From Deltaproteobacteria bacterium (GTDB taxonomy: Bacteria; Desulfobacterota; DSM-4660; Desulfatiglandales; B25-G16), in the NCBI GenBank assembly GCA_018400255.1, contig JAGYMO010000195.1, forward strand, positions 1-9,813: a stretch of 9,813 nt of DNA, written 5' to 3'. A program made the translations under genes and the position numbers. The notes beneath the pieces were generated by a model, which saw only the letters and a list, made by a program, of their open reading frames with translations, did no database searches and was not told where the DNA came from. Positions 1 through 6,959 of this stretch are shown piece by piece (position 1 is the first letter of the stretch; each line of letters opens with the position of its first letter).

Positions 1-2214
1 CTATCTTTTCAATTCTTCATGAACTGCCAGGCATAAGGTTTCTAAGGTAAAGGGTTTTTTTATGTATCTGCCCGCGCCTAATTTCTGTGTTTTTCTGACC
101 TCATCTGTTTCGGAAAAGCCGCTCACGATTATTGCCTTTTGATGTGGGTGAATCTCTATTATTTTCTCGTATGTCTCACGACCGTTAATGCCAGGGTCCA
201 TAATCATATCCAGCAGCAATAAATCTGCTGTATTTTCCTTTAGGTATTCTATAGCCTCTTCGCCGCTTGAAAAAGCTTTGGTTTTATAACCCAAGATATT
301 CAACATATTGCAGGATATTTCTCGTTGGCTTTCCACGTCATCAATGACCAGGATTTTTTCTCCAGTGCCTTTGCAGTCTTCGAGAGGGATAGGCAAATGT
401 TTATCCGATATTTCATCCCGTGTTATGGGAAAGTATAAATAAAATGTGGTCCCTTTATTGCCGGTTACTACATCTATGTAGCCTTGATGATCTTGCATAA
501 CATTCCATACGACAGTCAGGCCCAGACCTGTTCCGCTTCTCCCCATTACCTTCTTTGTGTAAAATGGCTCGAATATTCTTTCAAGTTTATCAGAAGATAT
601 CCCCGGGCCATCGTCTGATACTGAGAGGACAGTGTATTCACCTGTTTTCACATCATCGTATCCCCTCAAAGGCCTGTCTATATAGCAGTTCATGGTTGAT
701 ATGGTTACATTGCCCTTGTTGTCAATTGCCTCTGCAGCGTTTAGCACCAGATTCATCAAGGCCTTTTTGATATGAATATTTGACCCTATTGTATTAAACA
801 AGTCTTTATCAAGGTTGGTTTTGATTTTTACCATTGGATGAAACTGCTCCAGCGTACTAAATTCTGGGGAATTCAAATATTCAGTTACCAGGTGGTTTAA
901 ATTCACCGGCTCTTTTGCGGTGACCGCTCCTCTTGCAACAGTCAACAAATCCTGAACTATGGCTGTGGCCCTGCGCCCTGATTCCTGGATTGTTTCAATA
1001 GGCTTCCGAAGCTTGCTATTTTCAGGCAGATCGAGCAAAAGCAACTCCGGATAGCTTACAATCCCTGATAGTACGTTGTTTAGGTCATGGGCAACGCCGC
1101 CTGCCAAAAACCCCAGGGACTCCATTTTTTTTGATCTAGCGAGTCTCTCTTCGCTTTCACGCAATATCTTTTCCGTTTCCTTGCGCTCAGTGATATCGCG
1201 CAAGAAGTTAAGTGTTGCAATCGTGCCCTTCCACTTGATTACCGCAACGTTAATATCAACCCATTTTACATCTCCGGATTTGTGAATTATCCTGTAGGAA
1301 TAGCTGGATGGAACAATGAGGCCCTGCTGACGATTCATGTATCTTTCCATTACAAGTGCACGATCCTCTTCGTGTATTATGTAACTAAAACCTTTTGATA
1401 AAAGCTCACTTTTGGAATAACCACTAATCTCCTCGGTCTTTTTGTTGACAAACCTAAGCATGCCATCCTGGGCAATGAAAATACCATCGCCTGCGTTTTC
1501 AACAAGCACACGATATTGTTCCTCGCTTTCCCTCAGGGCCCTTTCAGCTTCTTCTCGCTTCTTTATGGTCTCTTTCAAGGAATCATTGGATTGTTTCAGC
1601 TTTTCTGCGTGTTCCTCTAAAAGTACCAGGGATTCTTTCAGGCGTGTAAGAAACATTTGAGGAAGGGTTACCAAGCCAAGGCCTACCATGGTAAAGACCA
1701 TGAGTGAAGTGGCCCATGCTAGAGAGGAAAGAGAGGTCAGCATGTGTTCCTCCCGGATAGGTATACTGCCCGAAACCATTCCCCAGCCGATAATAACCAT
1801 GGAAAAAGCGCCGACACTTACAAGAAGAAGACCAGCCTTTTTTCCTAGTAAAGCAGATGAAACCGCGCAGGCCAGGAGTAAAAGCTCCAGGCCGACACCA
1901 CTAAGACCGATTCTCATGAGTATGGCGACGGAGAAAACAAGCAGGGCCAGTACCATGGCAATGGATCTTATAACAAGAGGGAGGTGCCAGTTAGGAAGCG
2001 CGGTCAGCACAAAAATCAAGAAACAGCCAGAATAGAGAATAGAAAAAAACCATAGTCCCTGCTGATAGGCCTGGACACTTCCCATAATCGTCGCAAGAAG
2101 ACCAAATACAAAAATAGGGTAAATAACCCAATTGAAAATTGTATGCCGCACTTCAATCACTTCAGGCCTATCTTGATTGTGTAATCTAAAAAATGAGTGG
2201 CATTTCTTTTTCAT
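1..2214 (-). CDS. Membrane-bound hybrid histidine kinase (6 TM - coiled coil - PAS - HisKA - HATPase - receiver)
   Basis: This 737-residue protein is a sensor kinase that should autophosphorylate on His and pass phosphate to its own receiver. About six hydrophobic segments lie at residues 27-190, followed by a charged coiled-coil stretch at about 192-232 and a PAS/PAC domain at about 234-345. The HisKA domain carries the phospho-acceptor His376 in GGVAHDLNN. The HATPase domain shows the N box (LNAAEAI, Asn492), G1 (DDGPGI, 534-539), the F box (FEPFYTKK) and G2 (GTGLGL). A C-terminal receiver at about 618-735 has the acidic pair Asp625/Asp626, phospho-acceptor Asp669, Ser698 and Lys720, so all catalytic residues are present. 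The start ATG follows CGAGAG at short spacing, and the stop codon occupies bases 1-3, so the gene is complete. The membrane sensor region matches no named domain I can recall. No Hpt protein or response regulator is adjacent within the window, so partner and signal are unknown. Confidence 0.95.
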   Translation of the reverse strand: MKKKCHSFFRLHNQDRPEVIEVRHTIFNWVIYPIFVFGLLATIMGSVQAYQQGLWFFSILYSGCFLIFVLTALPNWHLPLVIRSIAMVLALLVFSVAILMRIGLSGVGLELLLLACAVSSALLGKKAGLLLVSVGAFSMVIIGWGMVSGSIPIREEHMLTSLSSLAWATSLMVFTMVGLGLVTLPQMFLTRLKESLVLLEEHAEKLKQSNDSLKETIKKREEAERALRESEEQYRVLVENAGDGIFIAQDGMLRFVNKKTEEISGYSKSELLSKGFSYIIHEEDRALVMERYMNRQQGLIVPSSYSYRIIHKSGDVKWVDINVAVIKWKGTIATLNFLRDITERKETEKILRESEERLARSKKMESLGFLAGGVAHDLNNVLSGIVSYPELLLLDLPENSKLRKPIETIQESGRRATAIVQDLLTVARGAVTAKEPVNLNHLVTEYLNSPEFSTLEQFHPMVKIKTNLDKDLFNTIGSNIHIKKALMNLVLNAAEAIDNKGNVTISTMNCYIDRPLRGYDDVKTGEYTVLSVSDDGPGISSDKLERIFEPFYTKKVMGRSGTGLGLTVVWNVMQDHQGYIDVVTGNKGTTFYLYFPITRDEISDKHLPIPLEDCKGTGEKILVIDDVESQREISCNMLNILGYKTKAFSSGEEAIEYLKENTADLLLLDMIMDPGINGRETYEKIIEIHPHQKAIIVSGFSETDEVRKTQKLGAGRYIKKPFTLETLCLAVHEELKR

Positions 2215-2243
2215 CGTAATCTCTCGATTTTACTTTAGAGGTA

Positions 2244-2279
2244 AATAAAATTACCGGGCACGTGAATGCTGATTTTATT
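2244..2279. repeat. 8-bp inverted repeat upstream of the kinase gene
   Basis: AATAAAAT at 2244-2251 is the exact reverse complement of ATTTTATT at 2272-2279, separated by 20 nt. It lies 30-65 bp upstream of the kinase start codon, where an operator or promoter element would sit. The arms are AT-rich, so chance is a real possibility. Confidence 0.3.
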
Positions 2280-2383
2280 GCCTGGTTATAGCGCAGTGAT
2301 CATATAGTGAAAGATGATTAGGTAGTGAAAATGAGCCGTGTAATGTGACAGCACTCAGCCAGACCAAGTGGAAAAAACCGTAC

Positions 2384-2468
2384 TTATTATAAAAATGTCA
2401 ATAGCAATAACTACGGCAATAAGAAATTGAGCAGCATCAGCTTGCATTTAGGGCTTTTATTATAAAAA
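2384..2468. repeat. 12-bp direct repeat TTATTATAAAAA
   Basis: The 12-mer TTATTATAAAAA occurs at 2384-2395 and again at 2457-2468, 73 bp apart and therefore about seven helical turns. Both copies lie in the spacer between the divergent kinase and metallo-hydrolase genes. They could be UP-element or nucleoid-protein sites, but low complexity makes a chance origin plausible. Confidence 0.3.
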
Positions 2469-2598
2469 ATTCACCAAGGTGTGTCAAGCCAGTATCAATT
2501 TCTTGATTTTGCGGGGGCAGATGTGCAGGTGAAAATGAACCCTAAGGTTTGACTGCATAAAGTTGGATATTAAACGAATTTTAGGCTTAATGATTCAA

Positions 2599-2627
2599 TT
2601 GATAAGTTGGATAAGTTGGATTATATA
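2599..2627 (+). promoter_or_regulatory. Candidate sigma70-type promoter of the metallo-hydrolase gene
   Basis: TTGATA (2599-2604) and TATATA (2622-2627) are separated by exactly 17 nt, a good match to the housekeeping -35/-10 consensus. The predicted transcription start falls at about 2633-2635, on or next to the ATG at 2635. The mRNA would then have essentially no leader, in agreement with the absence of a clear Shine-Dalgarno sequence. A second -35-like hexamer (TTGACT, 2549-2554) with a poor -10 lies farther upstream and would give a leadered transcript. Confidence 0.5.
2602..2619 (+). repeat. Tandem 9-bp repeat (ATAAGTTGG x2) in the promoter spacer
   Basis: ATAAGTTGG at 2602-2610 is followed immediately by a second copy at 2611-2619. 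A near-copy, ATAAAGTTGGAT, lies at 2557-2568. The tandem copies occupy the spacer of the candidate promoter, a typical place for a repressor or activator binding site. Confidence 0.4.
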
Positions 2628-2634
2628 AGAATTT

Positions 2635-3528
2635 ATGTTTATTGATTGGAAGGGAAAAGTTGAAGACAAGTTTTATGTGCTTGGCCATCCTGCGGTGCCT
2701 GTTTATCTTTTAGATGGTAAAAGACCGGTTTTGTTTGATGCAGGTTTTACAGGACTTTCAAAGATTTACAAAAGAGAGATTAGCCAGGTTCTTGGCGATA
2801 GGTCTCCATATCTATTACTCTTAACCCATAGCCACTGGGACCACGTTGGATCTGTTTCATATTTAAAGGATTCATGGCCGGAAATGAAGGTCGGGGGATC
2901 ATCTCAGGCCGGGGAAACAGTAAAAAGAACTAAGGTTATTAAACAGATCAGGGCCTTGAATAAAGAAGCCATGCATGATCTTCGAGAATGGGGTGTTAAG
3001 GAGGTATTTGAAGGGCAATTTGAGAGTTTTGATTTAGATGTAATGCTTAAGGACGGGGATATTTTCCAGCTTGAATCTTCTTTGAGCATCGAGGTTATAT
3101 ATACGCCTGGCCATACATGGGATTTTCTTTCTTACTGGGTACCTGAGAAAAGGATTCTGGTGGCCTCCGAGGCAGTTACATGTGATGGTATATCTGAATT
3201 TCTGGTTGATTATGATGCGTATCTCGATTCTTTAAAAAGACTTTCCGTTTTAGATGTGCGTACTTTGTGCACAGGGCACGGCTTAGTGATTACAGGGGTA
3301 GAGGCAAAAAAATATATCCTAGACTCCATGAAAGGCACAAAAACATATGTTTCCATGGTAGAGCAATTTTTAAGAGAGGAAAAGGGTAATATCGATCGTG
3401 TAGTTGCCCGTATAAAGGAAATTGAATGGGAAAATAGAGGCATGCCCAAACAGCCGGAAAAGGCATATATAATGAATACAGAGTTGCGGGCGAAATTAAT
3501 CCTTGAACGTATAAAGGATAACATGTGA
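2635..3528 (+). CDS. Metallo-beta-lactamase-fold hydrolase
   Basis: This 297-residue protein belongs to the broad glyoxalase II/metallo-beta-lactamase superfamily and is probably a cytoplasmic hydrolase, with no signal peptide or membrane segment. The metal-binding signature THSHWDH supplies His65, His67, Asp69 and His70. His160 in TPGHTWD and His215 in CTGHG complete the usual ligand set. The usual bridging Asp is replaced by Glu179 in ASEAV. The C-terminal 75 residues are charged and helical, resembling the accessory helical or winged domain of LACTB2-type members. The ATG at 2635 is the first possible start because an in-frame TAA lies at 2626-2628; only a weak AAGA precedes it. The gene converges on amrS with 8 bp between stop codons. 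Substrate cannot be assigned; thioester, lactone or nucleic-acid substrates all occur in the family. Confidence 0.9.
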   Translation: MFIDWKGKVEDKFYVLGHPAVPVYLLDGKRPVLFDAGFTGLSKIYKREISQVLGDRSPYLLLLTHSHWDHVGSVSYLKDSWPEMKVGGSSQAGETVKRTKVIKQIRALNKEAMHDLREWGVKEVFEGQFESFDLDVMLKDGDIFQLESSLSIEVIYTPGHTWDFLSYWVPEKRILVASEAVTCDGISEFLVDYDAYLDSLKRLSVLDVRTLCTGHGLVITGVEAKKYILDSMKGTKTYVSMVEQFLREEKGNIDRVVARIKEIEWENRGMPKQPEKAYIMNTELRAKLILERIKDNM

Positions 3529-3536
3529 TAGGGGAG

Positions 3537-4712
3537 TTATTTTTTTTCCCATCTTCCGGGAATGGGTGTATTGCAGAATTTACACCTGCCATTAACTATA
3601 TTAAATTGTGAAATGTTGTAGCCATCCCTTTTGATCAGAATTTTATGGCAGTTGTGACAGTAAGTATCATATGCGTCATGACCTGGTACGTTTCCGATGT
3701 AAACATAATGCAGGCCTGCCTTCAGGGCTATATCCCTTAATGATTCAAGCGTCTTAATTGGTGTTGCCGGCAATCTGTTGAGTTTATATTGAGGGAAAAA
3801 CCGTATAAAATGGAGGGGATAATCGGGGCCAAGCTCCTTTAAAATCCATTCGCACATTCGTTTTATCATATCTTCATTATCTATGTAGCCTGGGACAACT
3901 AAGGTTGTTATCTCAAACCATATTCCCTTCTCATGCAAAAGCTTAAAGGTGTTTAACACAGGCTGGAGCCTTCCACCATTTAAACTTCTGTATGTGTCAT
4001 CATCAAATGATTTGAGGTTTACATTTGCGGCATCTAAATACTGAGTAAGGCGATCAAGTGGCTCTTTGTTTATATAACCATTTGATACCCAAACATTGTT
4101 TATACCCTCTGACCTGGCAAGTCGTGCAGTGTCATACATATACTCGTAGTAAGAAATAGGCTCTGAATATGTGTAGGCGATGGATGGTATATTTTTTTCT
4201 TTGGCATTGCGAACGACATCCTTTGGAAAAAGCTCGTAATGGCGAACCTCCTCAGGTTTTCTCTGAGAGATTTCCCAGTTCTGGCAATTGAGGCATCTAA
4301 AATTGCAGCCGGCGGCCGCAATAGAGAGTACCTGGGTAGATGGATAAAAGTGGCTCAGGGGTTTTTTTTCGATGGGGTCGATGTGAACGGCGCAGGCATT
4401 GCCATAGGCTAATGAAATAAGCTTTCCATTTATATTTACCTTTGACCTGCAAATACTTCTGTCGCCTGGCCTCAGATAACATCTATTCGGGCATATACCA
4501 CAGCGCACGTCCTTTCCCTCTTTGGTGTAATAAAACCCTTCTATTGACCACTTCCAGGGTATTTCAGGGGCATCATTCTTAAAAATATGGCCTTTTACGC
4601 TTTTTTTTACACTTTTATCTTTTGGCCAGAATGAATGTGCTTCTGTAGCTAAAAAAAGGGACAGTGCCCCTATCTCTTTCAAGAATGTTTTACGGCTTAT
4701 TCGCCTTACCAT
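3537..4712 (-). CDS. amrS: AmmeMemoRadiSam system radical SAM enzyme
   Basis: This 391-residue protein is a radical SAM enzyme of the PflA-like AmmeMemoRadiSam group. The cluster motif is C136-x3-C140-x2-C143, within AAGCNFRCLNCQNW. The family's N-terminal cysteine set is present (C71, C74, C78, C88), as is a C-terminal four-cysteine pair (CHNC 352-355, CKFC 377-380) that probably binds zinc or another metal. The reaction is unknown for the whole family. ATG at 4712 is preferred over the adjacent GTG at 4715 because CAGGGAGG lies 7 nt upstream of the ATG. The N-terminus (RRISRKTFLKEIG, then ALSLFLATEA) looks like a Tat leader with RK in place of the twin Arg, or a remnant of one, followed by about 40 extra residues before the first cysteines. 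It is the last gene of the minus-strand cluster and overlaps the preceding small ORF by one base. Confidence 0.93.
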   Translation of the reverse strand: MVRRISRKTFLKEIGALSLFLATEAHSFWPKDKSVKKSVKGHIFKNDAPEIPWKWSIEGFYYTKEGKDVRCGICPNRCYLRPGDRSICRSKVNINGKLISLAYGNACAVHIDPIEKKPLSHFYPSTQVLSIAAAGCNFRCLNCQNWEISQRKPEEVRHYELFPKDVVRNAKEKNIPSIAYTYSEPISYYEYMYDTARLARSEGINNVWVSNGYINKEPLDRLTQYLDAANVNLKSFDDDTYRSLNGGRLQPVLNTFKLLHEKGIWFEITTLVVPGYIDNEDMIKRMCEWILKELGPDYPLHFIRFFPQYKLNRLPATPIKTLESLRDIALKAGLHYVYIGNVPGHDAYDTYCHNCHKILIKRDGYNISQFNIVNGRCKFCNTPIPGRWEKK

Positions 4713-4810
4713 CACATAGCCTCCCTGTGAAAGAATGCAATATTTGCTACCAATAAAGGACTAATAATGCCAGGCTGCAGTAAATTTGTATTTTTACCTC
4801 TATTAAACAT
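4712..4810 (-). CDS. Candidate 32-residue small protein between the speE-like gene and amrS
   Basis: ATG (4810-4808) opens a 33-codon frame ending at TGA (4714-4712), whose last base is the A of the amrS ATG (TGATG). The peptide begins MFNRGKNTNLLQPG and continues with a hydrophobic stretch, IISPLLVANIAFF, before a charged HREAM end. A strong Shine-Dalgarno sequence, CAGGGAGG (4822-4815), lies 4 nt before its start and includes the last codons of the upstream gene. The same 8 nt precede amrS. The frame fills the whole gap between the flanking genes. I recognise no family. It may be a small membrane-associated peptide, or a leader whose translation couples amrS to the upstream gene. A frame this short can be open by chance, so the evidence is its signals and placement. 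Confidence 0.45.
   Translation of the reverse strand: MFNRGKNTNLLQPGIISPLLVANIAFFHREAM
4720..4727 (-). promoter_or_regulatory. Ribosome binding site of amrS
   Basis: CAGGGAGG on the minus strand lies 7 nt before the ATG at 4712. It decides that start over the GTG at 4715. It also lies inside the small upstream frame, so translation of that frame would pass through it. Confidence 0.8.
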
Positions 4811-4811
4811 G

Positions 4812-6902
4812 CTACCTCCCTGAGGTTAATAGTACGGTACTGGTAGTTTTTATCAGAATCAAGGCAATTACAGCAGCGTGAATACCTAGAAAGGGTATAA
4901 GAAGAACGCCTACCAGGAGTGTGCCAAAAGCCGCTCCAATAAGATCTGCACTAAAAAGAAGGGATGCAGGGCTTTTATGCTCTCCGATTTTCTCTGCCGC
5001 TACGGGGAACTGAATTCCGCAAAAGAGGGAAAAAGTAAAACCATAAAATAGGAAAACAAATTCTTGAATTATACCCTGAGATACATATGTCCAAATTAAA
5101 TACAATATAAGTAGCAAAATCATTCCCGCCTCTGCGCATATGAGAACGGGCTTACCCCTTCTTTTATATATGTTGCCGATAATAGCACCAGGCAGAAGTC
5201 CGAGCAAGAGGGATGTTATAATGGTTCCGATTTTAAGATAGAGATAGCCAAATAGTATCTGAAAGGAAAAGAGTAAAAGCATTTCTACGCCCATGGAGGC
5301 AAATCCTGTAGAGAAGAGAATAAATTCCTCTTTTTTCATCAGGGAGAGATATACGGCCAACACTGAGAGTAGTGCTGCAATAAACCAATTTGGAGAGGTT
5401 CCGTGCTTTTTGAACCATTCCTTGAACATGATATTTATAACCCTTGGCTCAAAGTCGGAATTTTTAGGCTCATGTTTATTAATTGAGTCATTAATGAATT
5501 TTACCCTCTCTTCAGGTATATTGCCGTAATAAAAGCCGTCAATATAAGAGGTTGGAATGGAATGTTTTTTTAATTCAAGGGGAATGTCGGCTGTAAGGTT
5601 TTTATTGCTTGCAAGGAAATATATTTCTTCCCCAGGGATCAAGAGGACGTTTTGAAAATGTTCACTGACCGTATTATAAATTGACGACAATTTCTTGATC
5701 CTTACATCTGAGAGATAATGAGGGTTTGCATCAAGGGAAAAAGAAAGGATGCCTTCTTTTCTTAAAATTTTTTTCGTCTTGGAAAAAAATTCAGTAGTAT
5801 AAAATCGGTTTAGCTGAAAGGTATCCGGCTCCGGCAAGTCAAGTATTATTGCAGAATACTTCTTTTTGGTGTTTGTTATATATTGTCTTCCATCCTCAAG
5901 GATTACATTTACCTTTTTTCCTGCATGCAATAAGCCAGCACGGGTTGCTGTTTCAATAAGGGCAGGGTCTAATTCCACGTAATCTATTATATGAGGGGAA
6001 TATTTTAGTATCTCATCAAATGTTTCGCCTATGCCCCCTGACACCAAAAGTACATTCTCTATAGAGTCAAGCTGGCAAAGGGGGTAATGTACCTTCTCTT
6101 CAGCGTTAGTTATGTCAAAGGAAGAATATATTGGAGTGCCTGATTCCCATAAGGTATACTCTTCGTTTTCTTTTGTTACTATAATTCTCCCGTAAGGCGA
6201 TTCCGTATAATTTACAATATCAGCGCTATATTGCCTGAAAAGGGTGGAAATCTCGAAATTAGCATTAATGGTAATGATAAAAAAAAGGATGACAATCGGG
6301 GTTGATAGAAGCAATGATGCAAGTTTTTTTTCATGTGCAATGAGCATAAGCGAGACAATTATAAGAACAACAGCGGTAAGTGCAATTATCTTAAATGGTG
6401 TGAAGAAATAGACTAAAATAAAGCTGAATAATACCCCCCCTGTGATATCACCTATATTATCGGTGATGTACAAACCACCTGATGTAATTTTACCACCTAT
6501 AGATCTAATAATGGACAATGAGTATGGTAGTAAAAAGCCGATCAAGAATGCGTATGGCGTGCTTAAGGCCAAAATAAAAAAAAAGGTTGAGTAAAAGCCA
6601 GGGGATTTTCCATGCACAAAAAAGATCTCTCTTAAAATCCTTATCGCAACTATCTGGATTAAGGGGAAGATGGCTGTTATTAAGGCAATCGCAGAGTAAA
6701 ATGTAACCGATCTCGCGTTAACAAATTTTGATGTTAGGGAGCCAAGGCCGCTGATAATAAGCCAGCAAAAAAGAACCAGAGAGATTGTAATCTCGTTGCC
6801 CTGAAATTGAGAGAGGAACTCCCGCAGGAAGAGAAGCTGGACAGAGATAGAGGAGATTCCTGTGCCAACTACAGATATTATTATTAGAGATGTTGCACTC
6901 AT
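4812..6902 (-). CDS. Membrane protein with central spermidine-synthase-like domain
   Basis: This 696-residue protein has an N-terminal membrane half (about 7 hydrophobic segments, 5-213), a soluble Rossmann domain (about 225-500) and a C-terminal membrane half (about 7 segments, 506-692). The soluble part carries spermidine-synthase/SAM-dependent features: TESPYGRI (233-240), VHYPL (271-275), the glycine loop VSGGIGE (287-293), VELDP (309-313), EDGRQY (336-341), LDLPEP (354-359) and NRFYTTEFF (365-373). The two membrane halves share motifs (TDNIGDITGG near 147-156, ADLIGAAFG 652-660), pointing to an internal duplication. The polyamine-binding acidic residues of true SpeE are not clearly present and no speD lies nearby, so polyamine synthesis is doubtful. 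The start ATG has only a weak Shine-Dalgarno sequence but directly precedes TM1. It lies 57 nt after the amrA stop and is followed by the small ORF and amrS, so a shared operon and pathway are likely. Its actual substrate is unknown. Confidence 0.88.
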   Translation of the reverse strand: MSATSLIIISVVGTGISSISVQLLFLREFLSQFQGNEITISLVLFCWLIISGLGSLTSKFVNARSVTFYSAIALITAIFPLIQIVAIRILREIFFVHGKSPGFYSTFFFILALSTPYAFLIGFLLPYSLSIIRSIGGKITSGGLYITDNIGDITGGVLFSFILVYFFTPFKIIALTAVVLIIVSLMLIAHEKKLASLLLSTPIVILFFIITINANFEISTLFRQYSADIVNYTESPYGRIIVTKENEEYTLWESGTPIYSSFDITNAEEKVHYPLCQLDSIENVLLVSGGIGETFDEILKYSPHIIDYVELDPALIETATRAGLLHAGKKVNVILEDGRQYITNTKKKYSAIILDLPEPDTFQLNRFYTTEFFSKTKKILRKEGILSFSLDANPHYLSDVRIKKLSSIYNTVSEHFQNVLLIPGEEIYFLASNKNLTADIPLELKKHSIPTSYIDGFYYGNIPEERVKFINDSINKHEPKNSDFEPRVINIMFKEWFKKHGTSPNWFIAALLSVLAVYLSLMKKEEFILFSTGFASMGVEMLLLFSFQILFGYLYLKIGTIITSLLLGLLPGAIIGNIYKRRGKPVLICAEAGMILLLILYLIWTYVSQGIIQEFVFLFYGFTFSLFCGIQFPVAAEKIGEHKSPASLLFSADLIGAAFGTLLVGVLLIPFLGIHAAVIALILIKTTSTVLLTSGR
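4815..4822 (-). promoter_or_regulatory. Shine-Dalgarno sequence of the small ORF, inside the end of the speE-like gene
   Basis: CAGGGAGG on the minus strand immediately precedes the TAG stop of the speE-like gene and is followed 4 nt later by ATG (4810). It is identical to the amrS ribosome binding site 95 nt downstream. The spacing is short but within the usable range. Confidence 0.5.
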
Positions 6903-6959
6903 TATACGCCAAGGATAATGAAGTTTTAGAGGGTAATTGGATTAAGATAACCTCTGCCT

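Larger units (their letters stand above)
2215..2634. other. 420-bp divergent intergenic region
   Basis: This non-coding stretch separates the kinase (minus) from the metallo-hydrolase (plus), so it must hold both promoters. ORFs starting with ATG on the plus strand are all shorter than about 15 codons. It contains an 8-bp inverted repeat near the kinase start, a repeated 12-mer TTATTATAAAAA, three copies of an ATAAGTTGGAT-like motif and a sigma70-like promoter at the right end. I see no structured RNA or rho-independent terminator. Confidence 0.7.

Noticed and set aside
1688..2035. 115-codon plus-strand frame opposite the kinase sensor region
   Set aside because: It is antisense to the membrane segments of the kinase, has an Arg/Thr/Ser-biased composition typical of shadow frames and shows no recognisable motif.
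3540..3566. T8 run (3540-3547) with adjacent CCCAT/ATGGG pairing, as a terminator
   Set aside because: The T run precedes the stem on the plus strand and becomes an A run after it on the minus strand. It encodes the end of amrS, so the order is wrong for either gene.
4713..4715. GTG at 4715 as the amrS start
   Set aside because: The next codon is ATG (4712) with ideal 7-nt spacing from CAGGGAGG; GTG would be at 4 nt and adds one residue only.
4812..6902. True spermidine synthase (speE) assignment
   Set aside because: The Rossmann motifs are present, but the acidic substrate-binding pattern is not convincing, the protein is fused to two membrane halves and no speD is near. A gene symbol would overstate it.
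6928..6955. AGAGG/CCTCT pairing in the amrA/speE-like gap as an attenuator
   Set aside because: It has only five pairs with a 19-nt loop and no T run; it is too weak to call.
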